Assembly: GCA_020637595.1 (NCBI GenBank) | Contig: JACKKE010000012.1 | Span: forward strand, 1 to 64,000 | DNA: 64,000 nucleotides | Direction of reading: 5' to 3' | Origin: Rhodobacter sp. | Lineage (GTDB): Bacteria; Pseudomonadota; Alphaproteobacteria; Rhodobacterales; Rhodobacteraceae | Part shown: positions 34,072 to 40,664 of the stretch, piece by piece | How positions within the stretch are numbered: the first letter of the stretch is position 1 | How the letters are laid out: each line of letters opens with the position of its first letter | The notes under the pieces: generated by a model | The model's database searches: none | The model's input: the letters and a program-made list of their open reading frames with translations, nothing else | Told to the model about the DNA's origin: nothing | Position numbers and translations under genes: made by a program

Positions 34072-34659
34072 TCAGCGAATGGACTCGACGTTGCGCACCA
34101 TCAGACGGATCGCGCGCAGGAAGGCTTCCAGATCCTCGGCGGCGATCCCCTCGATCAGCCGGGCCTCGCGGCCCAGCGCGATCTTCAGGATGGTGTCGTG
34201 CACCTCCATCCCGGCGTCGTTCAGCCACCAGCTGCGCTTGCGCGGATCGGTGGCCAGGGCTTCATGCCCCAGCAGCCCCTTGGCATCGAGCTGCGACAAC
34301 GCCCGGCTGGCCGCGCCCTTGTCGATCTTGATCACGTCACAGATCCGCGCCGCCTGAATGCGGGGCTCGATCGCCAGCATCGACATCACCCGCCATTCCG
34401 CGATGCCGATCCCGAACCGGTCGAGATAGACCTGAGACGCACCGCGCGACAGGGCGTTGTTCACCGCGGACAAGAGATGCGGGACGTAGCACGCCAGATC
34501 GACCACCGCATGGCCATCCCGTTCAATGGTCGGGCTGGAAATCCGCCCCTCGGGGCAGATCGTCCCGCGGGTCTTGGCAGCCTCGTTGGCGTCGTCGGAT
34601 AGCACGGGATCGGTCCAGAGGTCTCGGGGAGCGCGGATGCAACGCTGTAACCACGTCAC
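34072..34659 (-). CDS. MarR family transcriptional regulator
   Basis: A 195-residue protein with the MarR winged helix. Residues 85-160 carry YLDRFGIGIAEWRVMSMLAIEP, the recognition helix KGAASRALSQLDAKGLL and the wing TDPRKRSWWLNDAG. About 50 extra N-terminal residues precede the fold; GTG 34659 is the longest start and has no clear ribosome-binding site, so the real start may lie downstream. MarR proteins often sense aromatic carboxylates or their CoA esters. It is transcribed in the same direction as, and upstream of, the demethylase operon, with two matching dyads in between. Confidence 0.86.
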   Translation of the reverse strand: MTWLQRCIRAPRDLWTDPVLSDDANEAAKTRGTICPEGRISSPTIERDGHAVVDLACYVPHLLSAVNNALSRGASQVYLDRFGIGIAEWRVMSMLAIEPRIQAARICDVIKIDKGAASRALSQLDAKGLLGHEALATDPRKRSWWLNDAGMEVHDTILKIALGREARLIEGIAAEDLEAFLRAIRLMVRNVESIR

Positions 34660-34701
34660 GGGTCAATTGTCAAAACCACAGCCCCCCAACGCCCCCGTGC
34701 G

Positions 34702-35862
34702 TCAGGGTTCACCCGCGGCGGCCAGATCCGGGAAGAGAACCGGAACCGGCGTCAGGCTGAAGTAATCGTCCCCCCGGCCCAGCGCCCCTGCGCCACCGTA
34801 TCCCCAGCACTGCACGCCGCCACTGGCCTGCACCGCACAGGTGGTGTAGCGCCCCAACGAGACCTGCACCGCATCACTCAGGCCACTGGCACGGACGCTG
34901 GTCCAGCGGTCCGTCTCGGTGCCGTCCCCCAGTTGCCCCAGGATGTTGCTGCCCCAGCACCGGACGTGGCCGGTGTCCAGGACGGCGCAGCTGTGGACCA
35001 GACCCAGTTCGACCTGCACCGCATTGTCCAGCCCCAGCACCCGAACCGGGGTCAACCGGCGGATCGTCGTGCCGTCCCCGATCTCGCCGGAACCGTTGTA
35101 ACCCCAGCAGAGAACGCGCCCCGTCTCCAGCACCGCACAGCTGTGCCCGCGACTCGTCGCGATCTGCCTCGCGGTCGACACCCGGCGCACCCCAACCGGA
35201 CGGGAACTGTCCTCGGTGCTTCCGTTCCCCAGCGACCCCCAGCCACCATAGCCCCAGCACCGGGCACGGCCATCGCCCCGAACCGCACAGGCAGTCCGTT
35301 CTCCGAAACTGATCCCCGTCACGTCGCGGATGGCGATCCGAACCGGGTCGGTGTCGGGTTGCAAGCGCCAAACCCCGCCCCAACAGAACACCCGCCCGGT
35401 TTCCATGCGCGCGCAGCTGTTCTGTTCGCCCGCCGTCACCTCGACCACCCGGCGCATCCCGGACACGCGCACCGGCAACAGCCGGTCGGTCAACGTGCCG
35501 TCCCCGAGCTGGCCATAGGTGTTCCGGCCCCAGCACGACATCCGCCCGTTTTCAAGCACAGCACAGGTGTGGTCATACCCGGCAGCGATGTGAACGGCGT
35601 TGGAGATCCCGCGCACCCGGACCGGGGTGCGCCGGTTGGTCAGGCTGCCGTCGCCCAGTTGTCCGTAGTTGTTGCCCCCCCAGCACCAGACCCGCGCCGT
35701 CGTGTCGAGAGCACAGACATGGGAGGCGCCCACGGTGACCTGAACGATATGCGGAACCTGCGCGGCGGCGGGCCTCGTCAGTGCCAGAGCGGCCAGGACG
35801 GCCACGACCAGCCCCCGCCCCAAACGAACCTTGGCACAGGATCTTTTCAACCAGACGGACAT
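34702..35862 (-). CDS. Exported RCC1-repeat beta-propeller protein
   Basis: A 386-residue protein with a signal peptide ending at AAAQ (about residue 35) and seven RCC1-type repeats filling the rest. Each repeat carries a Cys pair with nine residues between (for example CALDTTARVWC and CAVLENGRMSC), followed by WGxNxxGQLGDG. Repeat three is degenerate. The 14 paired Cys suggest blade-stabilising disulfides in the periplasm. No enzymatic motif is seen. In bacteria such propellers are usually secreted binding proteins of unknown role. A gene for the disulfide-forming DsbB lies 1.6 kb away. It is flanked by the MarR gene and tRNA-Leu and appears monocistronic. Confidence 0.85.
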   Translation of the reverse strand: MSVWLKRSCAKVRLGRGLVVAVLAALALTRPAAAQVPHIVQVTVGASHVCALDTTARVWCWGGNNYGQLGDGSLTNRRTPVRVRGISNAVHIAAGYDHTCAVLENGRMSCWGRNTYGQLGDGTLTDRLLPVRVSGMRRVVEVTAGEQNSCARMETGRVFCWGGVWRLQPDTDPVRIAIRDVTGISFGERTACAVRGDGRARCWGYGGWGSLGNGSTEDSSRPVGVRRVSTARQIATSRGHSCAVLETGRVLCWGYNGSGEIGDGTTIRRLTPVRVLGLDNAVQVELGLVHSCAVLDTGHVRCWGSNILGQLGDGTETDRWTSVRASGLSDAVQVSLGRYTTCAVQASGGVQCWGYGGAGALGRGDDYFSLTPVPVLFPDLAAAGEP

Positions 35863-36043
35863 GTCACCTCGCGTCGCTCACTCACGGAATTTTCTTGTTT
35901 TTACAGGATCATGGGGGCAGAGCCAGAAAAATTCGCCCGCTCGCCGCCCTTCGGAGGCCCGAAGCGACGGCAAGGATCGCATGACAGGCCAGCGGATCAC
36001 CGGCGGCGTGCGCGCGCGGCCAGGACAGCCTCGATGGATGGGA

Positions 36044-36129
36044 TGGTGCCCGAGGCGAGATTCGAACTCGCACACCCGTTAGGGCGGAGGATTTTGAATC
36101 CCCTGCGTCTACCGTTCCGCCACTCGGGC
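36044..36129 (-). tRNA. tRNA-Leu (anticodon CAA)
   Basis: Read on the minus strand, 86 nt including an encoded CCA. The acceptor GCCCGAG pairs with CTCGGGC, the D-arm GCG...CGC is standard, and the anticodon stem GGGGA/TCCTC frames the loop TTCAAAA with anticodon CAA (codon UUG). A long variable arm (CGCCC/GGGTG) marks a class II tRNA, and the T-arm is GCGAG-TTCGAAT-CTCGC. Confidence 0.96.
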
Positions 36130-36220
36130 ACAGCACCGGATTATCGCGGCGTCACGCCAGGGTCAACAGGGCGTCGCGCCGGATCGCCGCGCCCGTTGCG
36201 CGGCCTTCAAGGGTCATGCT

Positions 36221-36246
36221 GTCCAGCGGCGCAACGGCCGCTGGAC
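36221..36246. terminator. 10-bp perfect hairpin downstream of the small exported gene
   Basis: GTCCAGCGGC (36221-36230) and GCCGCTGGAC (36237-36246) form a perfect stem with a 6-nt loop, 47 nt past the stop of the minus-strand gene at 36294. There is no T-run, so terminator function is likely but unproven. Confidence 0.6.
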
Positions 36247-36293
36247 CTCTGCCATCGCAGGATCGCGTGCCATGAACGCGACTCCGGTCAGTT

Positions 36294-36626
36294 CTACTGC
36301 CGTGCGCAACCGATCGTGACATAGCCACCGGGCACCATATCAAACCCGGTAGGCGAGGCGACTCCGTCTCGTAGATTGAACTCAAACGCAGAGCGCCCCG
36401 TGAGCCCGAACCGCACCAGATTGTCGCTGAAATTTCCGTTGACTGTGGAGCAATTCGCCATTGGCGTGCTGCTGACACCCATACCTTCGGTAAACACGAT
36501 CCGTCTGCCATCGCGCTGAAAGAAAATGCAATCCGCCAGCGCCGCAACCGGCGAGAGGGTGGTCAGCGCGGCGGCCATTGCCGCACCCCCAAGATGGTTC
36601 TGCTTCCTGCGAGCACTCCGAATCAT
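36294..36626 (-). CDS. Small exported protein of unknown function
   Basis: A 110-residue protein with a basic N-terminus (MIRSARRKQNH), a hydrophobic core and a likely signal-peptidase site after VAALA (about residue 31). The mature part (about 79 residues) has three Cys (ADCIFFQ, MANCSTV, TIGCARQ) and the strand-rich end GFDMVPGGYVTIGC. No family is recognised. Two of the Cys could form a disulfide. It is separated from tRNA-Leu and its neighbours and is probably transcribed alone. ATG 36626 is the only Met that preserves the signal peptide's basic end. Confidence 0.65.
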   Translation of the reverse strand: MIRSARRKQNHLGGAAMAAALTTLSPVAALADCIFFQRDGRRIVFTEGMGVSSTPMANCSTVNGNFSDNLVRFGLTGRSAFEFNLRDGVASPTGFDMVPGGYVTIGCARQ

Positions 36627-36911
36627 GGTTTGGTTTCAAGGCTTTTGAACCCGGGCAAGCGAATGCGACACGCCATCCGATGCCGATCCATCGATTTCAT
36701 CCACCGGCCTGAATCCGAAACACCCGCAGGAAATGCCGCAAGGGGCGGTGGTCCGGCCCCGTCTGCACGCGCGCGCCTGCCCAAGACCTCGATCCGCTTA
36801 TGGCCCGGCCCCGGGATGACGGGATGCGGGGTTGGGCGCCCCTCGGCGCTTGACGCTACTGCGGGGCTGAGGCACCAGAGGCGCGCACTGACGCCCATGC
36901 CCGGAGGCCCC

Positions 36912-37490
36912 ATGCTGCGCAAACTCTACAACTGGACGATCTCGCTGGCCGCCCACCCGCGCGCGCTCTGGGCGCTGGCGGTCGTGGCCTTTGTCGAGGC
37001 CTCGGTGTTTCCGATCCCGCCCGACGTGCTGATGATCCCGATGATCATCGCCCGGCCGAACCGCGCCTTCCTGATCGCCACCGTGGGCACCGTCGCCTCG
37101 GTGCTGGGCGGGCTCTTGGGCTATGCGATCGGCGCGCTGGCCTTTGATCAGATTGGCTATCCGATCCTGACCGCCCTGGGCAAGGGCGATGCGGTTCTGG
37201 AATTCAACGAGCGGTTCAACGATCTCAGCTTCTGGCCGGTGCTGATCGCGGGGCTGACGCCCTTTCCCTACAAGGTGATCACCATCATGTCCGGCTGGAC
37301 CGGGTTGCCGCTGGCGATCTTTGTCATCACCTCGATCGTGGCCCGTGCCGGGCGGTTTTTCCTGGTCGCGGTGCTGCTGTGGAAATTCGGCGCACCCATT
37401 CGTGATTTCATCGAGCGCCGCCTGGGGTTGATGACCATCCTCTTCGTGGTGTTACTGGCAGGCGGCTTTTATGCGGTGAGGTTCCTGTGA
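36912..37490 (+). CDS. YqaA/DedA-like VTT-domain membrane protein
   Basis: A 192-residue inner-membrane protein. EASVFPIPPDVLMIPMIIARPNRA is the re-entrant segment typical of the VTT/SNARE-associated domain, followed by GGLLGYAIGALAFD and the conserved Arg region SIVARAGRFFLVAVLLWKFG. DedA-type proteins flip or recycle lipid carriers across the membrane. GGAGG lies 4 nt before ATG 36912; an earlier in-frame ATG (36897) has poorer spacing. The GTG start of dsbB overlaps its stop, so the two membrane proteins are co-translated. Confidence 0.88.
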   Translation: MLRKLYNWTISLAAHPRALWALAVVAFVEASVFPIPPDVLMIPMIIARPNRAFLIATVGTVASVLGGLLGYAIGALAFDQIGYPILTALGKGDAVLEFNERFNDLSFWPVLIAGLTPFPYKVITIMSGWTGLPLAIFVITSIVARAGRFFLVAVLLWKFGAPIRDFIERRLGLMTILFVVLLAGGFYAVRFL

Positions 37491-37948
37491 GAGATTGGTC
37501 CCTGGCATCCTTGGCGGGTCTCGGATCGGCGGCAATGCTGGCCGGCGCGCTGTTCTTTCAATACGTCGTGGGCCTCGCGCCCTGCGAGCTGTGCATCTGG
37601 CAACGCTGGCCGCATCTGGCGGCGGTGATCCTGGGGCTGGTTGTCTGGTTCGTGCCCTCGGCCTGGCTGATGGCGCTGGGCGCACTGGCGGTGGCGACCT
37701 CGGGCGGGCTGGGGATCTATCACACCGGGGTCGAGCGCGGCTGGTGGCCGGGGCCGGACACCTGCTCGGGCACCACGGACATCAGCGCGATGAGCCCTGA
37801 GGCGCTGCTCAACCACATCATGGCCGCGCCGGTCGTGCGTTGCACCGATGTGGCCTGGGAGATGCTCGGCCTGTCGATGGCCAGCTGGAACGCGATCCTG
37901 TCCTTTGCCCTGGCCGCGATCTGGATCGTCGCCATGCGCCGCGCCTGA
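37487..37948 (+). CDS. dsbB: Disulfide bond formation protein B
   Basis: A 153-residue, four-helix quinone-reducing protein that reoxidises DsbA. The first redox pair is CELC (Cys33, Cys36) at the periplasmic end of helix 1-2; the second is formed by the Cys of PDTCSG and VVRC in the second periplasmic loop. GTG 37487 overlaps the upstream gene's stop (GTGA). Its stop codon is exactly the loop of a small perfect hairpin (37940-37954). DsbA is not in the window. Confidence 0.92.
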   Translation: MRDWSLASLAGLGSAAMLAGALFFQYVVGLAPCELCIWQRWPHLAAVILGLVVWFVPSAWLMALGALAVATSGGLGIYHTGVERGWWPGPDTCSGTTDISAMSPEALLNHIMAAPVVRCTDVAWEMLGLSMASWNAILSFALAAIWIVAMRRA

Positions 37949-37988
37949 GGCGCGAGCCGGGGCGCGGGGAACCAAGGCAGGACCGGGG

Positions 37989-38684
37989 TCAGCCCAGCCC
38001 CGGATCGCGCGCCACGAGGATTGGCGCGGTCAGGTCTGCCAATCGCTGCCGCTGCTGGCCCCGGTCGTCGAAATTCGCCGGATCCAGCCAGGTCTCGAAG
38101 GCCGTTTTCAACGCCGGCCACTCGCTGTCGATGGCGGCGAACCAGGCGGTATCGCGGTTGCGGCCCTTGACGATGGTCGCCTGACGGAAAATCCCCTCAT
38201 AGCTCAACCCGAACCGCTGCGCGGCGCTGCGCGACGGCATGTTGGCTGCATCGCACTTCCACTCGAACCGCCGATAGCCGGCGTCAAAGCTCCACTCCAT
38301 CAGCCGATACACCGCCTCGGTCGCCTCGCGCGTGCGCTGCAGCCGGGGGGCAAAGGTCAGCCAGCCGGCCTCGGCGCTGCCAGCCCGCGGGTCAATCCGC
38401 ATCAAGGACAGCGTGCCACCCAGCCGGCCATCCTGCATGCGGATGGCATAGTGCAGCGGATCCCAGCCAAGCCGCGCGGTATCAAGCCACGCCAGATAGG
38501 ATGCAAGATCGCGGTGCGGACCGGCCGGCAGCCAGCTCCACATGGCACCGTCGCGGTCCTCGGCAAAGGCCTCGAACAGACCGGGCGCATGCGCGCGGCT
38601 CAGCGGTTCGAGCGTGGCATACCGACCGCGGATCACGGTTCGCGGCGGCAGGTCGGGCGGAATCCAGGCGGAAAGATCGGTCAT
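37989..38684 (-). CDS. GNAT family N-acetyltransferase (RimJ/RimL-like)
   Basis: A 231-residue protein. The N-terminal TVIRGRYATLEPLSRAHAPGLFEA and the central HYAIRMQDGRLGGTLSLMRIDPRAGSAEAGWLTFAPRLQRTREATEAVYRLM match the RimJ/RimL N-acetyltransferase fold, with acetyl-CoA bound at the QRTREATEA turn. CDAANMPSRSAAQRFGLSYEGIFRQ is the typical second half. Targets may be protein N-termini or small amines. ATG 38684 gives the usual start. It is convergent with dsbB. Confidence 0.88.
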   Translation of the reverse strand: MTDLSAWIPPDLPPRTVIRGRYATLEPLSRAHAPGLFEAFAEDRDGAMWSWLPAGPHRDLASYLAWLDTARLGWDPLHYAIRMQDGRLGGTLSLMRIDPRAGSAEAGWLTFAPRLQRTREATEAVYRLMEWSFDAGYRRFEWKCDAANMPSRSAAQRFGLSYEGIFRQATIVKGRNRDTAWFAAIDSEWPALKTAFETWLDPANFDDRGQQRQRLADLTAPILVARDPGLG

Positions 38685-38735
38685 CACGGGCCTCGCTGTG
38701 CAACCCCCAAGCGATAGCGCAGCATCCCCGACATG

Positions 38736-38764
38736 AAAAGGCCGCACCCGAACCGGATGCGGCC
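38736..38764 (-). terminator. Rho-independent terminator after the hemerythrin unit
   Basis: On the minus strand GGCCGCA (38764-38758) pairs with TGCGGCC (38746-38740), with an inner CC/GG, followed at once by TTTTC (38739-38735). It lies 17 nt beyond the stop of the small ORF at 38781. Confidence 0.8.
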
Positions 38765-38780
38765 AGTGGCTGTTTGCGCG

Positions 38781-38921
38781 TCACAGCCCCCCGAGGGGCC
38801 AGGCCGGGCACAATCCAGCCAGCCGATCGGCGCAATCCCGGCACGAGGCCGGAACCGGCCCGTCGAGCCGCCCCAGGAGCAGCGCACAACGCGCACGACG
38901 GGTGGCGGGACAACGCCTCAA
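38781..38921 (-). CDS. Possible 46-residue Cys-rich protein overlapping the hemerythrin gene
   Basis: An open frame of 46 codons starting at TTG 38921-38919, which overlaps the hemerythrin stop (TTGA), and ending at TGA 38781, 17 nt before a clear terminator. The product is basic and begins MRRCPATRRARCALLLGRL. It has five Cys (4, 12, 30, 33, 42), including a CxxC (SCRDCADRLAGLC). Being enclosed between a coupled start and a terminator supports it being real. No family is recognised, and the TTG start lowers confidence. If translated it might bind a metal. Confidence 0.4.
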   Translation of the reverse strand: MRRCPATRRARCALLLGRLDGPVPASCRDCADRLAGLCPAWPLGGL

Positions 38922-39613
38922 CACAGCACGCGCTCCATTTCGTCCCAGTCGCCCATCCGCCAGCCGGGATGGACGACGGCGGCAAAGACCTGGGCAAAAC
39001 CCTCGGGCGGCATCCCTGCCTGCATTCCCTCGACCCGGGCAATCCGCTCGCTGCGGGTGGCCGCGCCCAGCATCACCCGCATGAAGGGGATCATCATCTC
39101 GGGCGCGATCGAGGACACGATGGCGTGCTCGATCCCTTCCACCTCGGCGGCCGAGAACTGCGCGGCGATCAGCGGCATCAGGCGCGTTTCCTCCTCGTGC
39201 ATGTGCTGGAAATCATCGGCCACGAACAGCGCGAACCGCTGATAGAGCCGGCGCAGCACCGACGGGCGCGCGGCATCATCGGCAACCGCCAGCGCCTCGG
39301 CCAGCGTGCGCAGCGCATCGAAGGCGGCCAGGTGGTGGTCATGATCGTCCGCCGCGTGATCAGCGCCGCCGGGCAGGCGCGCGTCCACGGCGGCGTGGAT
39401 CTTGGCGTTCTCGTGCTTGAGATGGGTGAAGCACATGTCGAGATGCCAGGCCAGCTGCGCCAGCACCGCGTCGATCTGGGCCGGGTCGGCGGGGTCCGAC
39501 TGGCCAAGCGCAACCAGCAGTCGTGCATTGGCCAGCCGGATCCCCTTGTGCACCGCATAATACAGGTCCGGGACCGCGGTGCTGGCAGTGTTGAAATCGG
39601 TTTGGGCGTTCAT
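38918..39613 (-). CDS. Hemerythrin-like domain protein
   Basis: A 231-residue, all-helical protein. The diiron ligands of hemerythrin-like domains fit the His/Glu pattern WHLDMCFTHLKHENAKIH, then DDHDHHLAAFDAL and DFQHMHEEETRLMPLI. An extra C-terminal helical segment (APEMMIPFMRVMLGAATRSERIARVEGM) follows. Such proteins sense or store O2, NO or iron. ATG 39613 with GGAGAC upstream gives the natural N-terminus; the longer open frame is antisense to LysR. It is divergent from a LysR gene with a shared 111-nt promoter. Confidence 0.87.
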   Translation of the reverse strand: MNAQTDFNTASTAVPDLYYAVHKGIRLANARLLVALGQSDPADPAQIDAVLAQLAWHLDMCFTHLKHENAKIHAAVDARLPGGADHAADDHDHHLAAFDALRTLAEALAVADDAARPSVLRRLYQRFALFVADDFQHMHEEETRLMPLIAAQFSAAEVEGIEHAIVSSIAPEMMIPFMRVMLGAATRSERIARVEGMQAGMPPEGFAQVFAAVVHPGWRMGDWDEMERVLC

Positions 39614-39665
39614 TGTTTTGTCTCCATAAGATTTGCCCCGAAGAGCGAATGCCCGTGGAATAGCG

Positions 39666-39722
39666 CCCTTCCGAAATCCGATAAATGCTGACAATATGGT
39701 TTCACCCTTCGGAAAAATCGGA
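39666..39722. promoter_or_regulatory. Imperfect direct repeats between the hemerythrin and LysR genes
   Basis: CCCTTCCGAAATCCGATA (39666-39683) and CCCTTCGGAAAAATCGGACA (39705-39724) are similar and start 39 bp apart in the 111-nt divergent region. LysR-type activators commonly use such spaced sites to control themselves and the divergent gene. Confidence 0.45.
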
Positions 39723-39724
39723 CA

Positions 39725-40663
39725 ATGAACATGGACCACCTGCGCGCCATGCGGCTGTTTACCCGGGTTGCCGAGCTGGGCAGCCTGACTGCGGCCTCGA
39801 CCGACCTGGGCTATGCGCGCGGCGCGGCCTCGGCGTCGCTGACGGAACTCGAAGGCTACATGGGTGTGCAGCTGGTCGAACGCACGACCCGCAGCCTGCG
39901 TCTGACCGACGACGGGCTGCGCTATCTGGAACGCGCGCGCCGCATCCTGTCCGAGGTCGAGGAAATGGAGGCCGAGATCGGCAGTGCCGAACGCCTGCCC
40001 CAGGGCCGCCTGCGCGTGCAGGTGCCGCCGGGGGTCGCGCGGATCATGGTCGCGCCTGCCCTGCCCGACTTCCTGCGCACGCATCCCGGGCTGTCACTGG
40101 AACTGTTGTCACGCAACGAGTTGCCCGATTTCGTCGCGCAGGGGCTCGACGCGGCGGTGTTCGTCGGCGACCTGCCGGACCTTGGCGTTGTCGCGCGGCC
40201 GGTCGGGCGGATGCCGATGATCACCGTCGCCAGCCCCGGCTATCTGGCGCAGCGCGGCACCCCCGCCAGCGTGGCGGATCTGGACACGCATGACTGTATC
40301 GGGTTTCAGGCACCGCGCTCGGGCCAGGCGGTGCAATGGCAGTTTCGCGTCGACGGACGCCCGGTGACGATGACGCCGCGCAGCCGGCTGACCTTTGACG
40401 CGGCAGATGCGGCCAAGGCGGCGATTATGGCGGACGCCGGCCTCATGCAGCTGGGCAGCCACATGGTCTATCGCGAGATCCGCTCAGGCCGGCTGGTGAC
40501 GGTCCTCGACGATCTGCGGCCGGCCGGGCAGCAGATGTGGATTCTGCACCCGCGCCACCGCAACAAGCCGCGCAAGCTGCGCGTCTTCGAGGAGTTCCTG
40601 CTGGAGCTGAACCGCGCGTTTCGCCACCGCTGGAATATCCGCAACGACGACACCCGGGCCTGA
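39725..40663 (+). CDS. LysR family transcriptional regulator
   Basis: A 312-residue regulator. The HTH is MNMDHLRAMRLFTRVAELGSLTAAS with GAASASLTELEGYMGVQLVERTTRSLRLTDDG. The co-inducer-binding domain (residues 90-300) contains VAPALPDFLRTHPGLSLELLSRNE and the CIGFQAPRSG strand, as in the many LysR proteins that resemble CrgA/DsdC. Ligand unknown. It is divergent from the hemerythrin gene and its probable target. It ends one base from the convergent aspS stop. Confidence 0.92.
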   Translation: MNMDHLRAMRLFTRVAELGSLTAASTDLGYARGAASASLTELEGYMGVQLVERTTRSLRLTDDGLRYLERARRILSEVEEMEAEIGSAERLPQGRLRVQVPPGVARIMVAPALPDFLRTHPGLSLELLSRNELPDFVAQGLDAAVFVGDLPDLGVVARPVGRMPMITVASPGYLAQRGTPASVADLDTHDCIGFQAPRSGQAVQWQFRVDGRPVTMTPRSRLTFDAADAAKAAIMADAGLMQLGSHMVYREIRSGRLVTVLDDLRPAGQQMWILHPRHRNKPRKLRVFEEFLLELNRAFRHRWNIRNDDTRA

Positions 40664-40664
40664 C

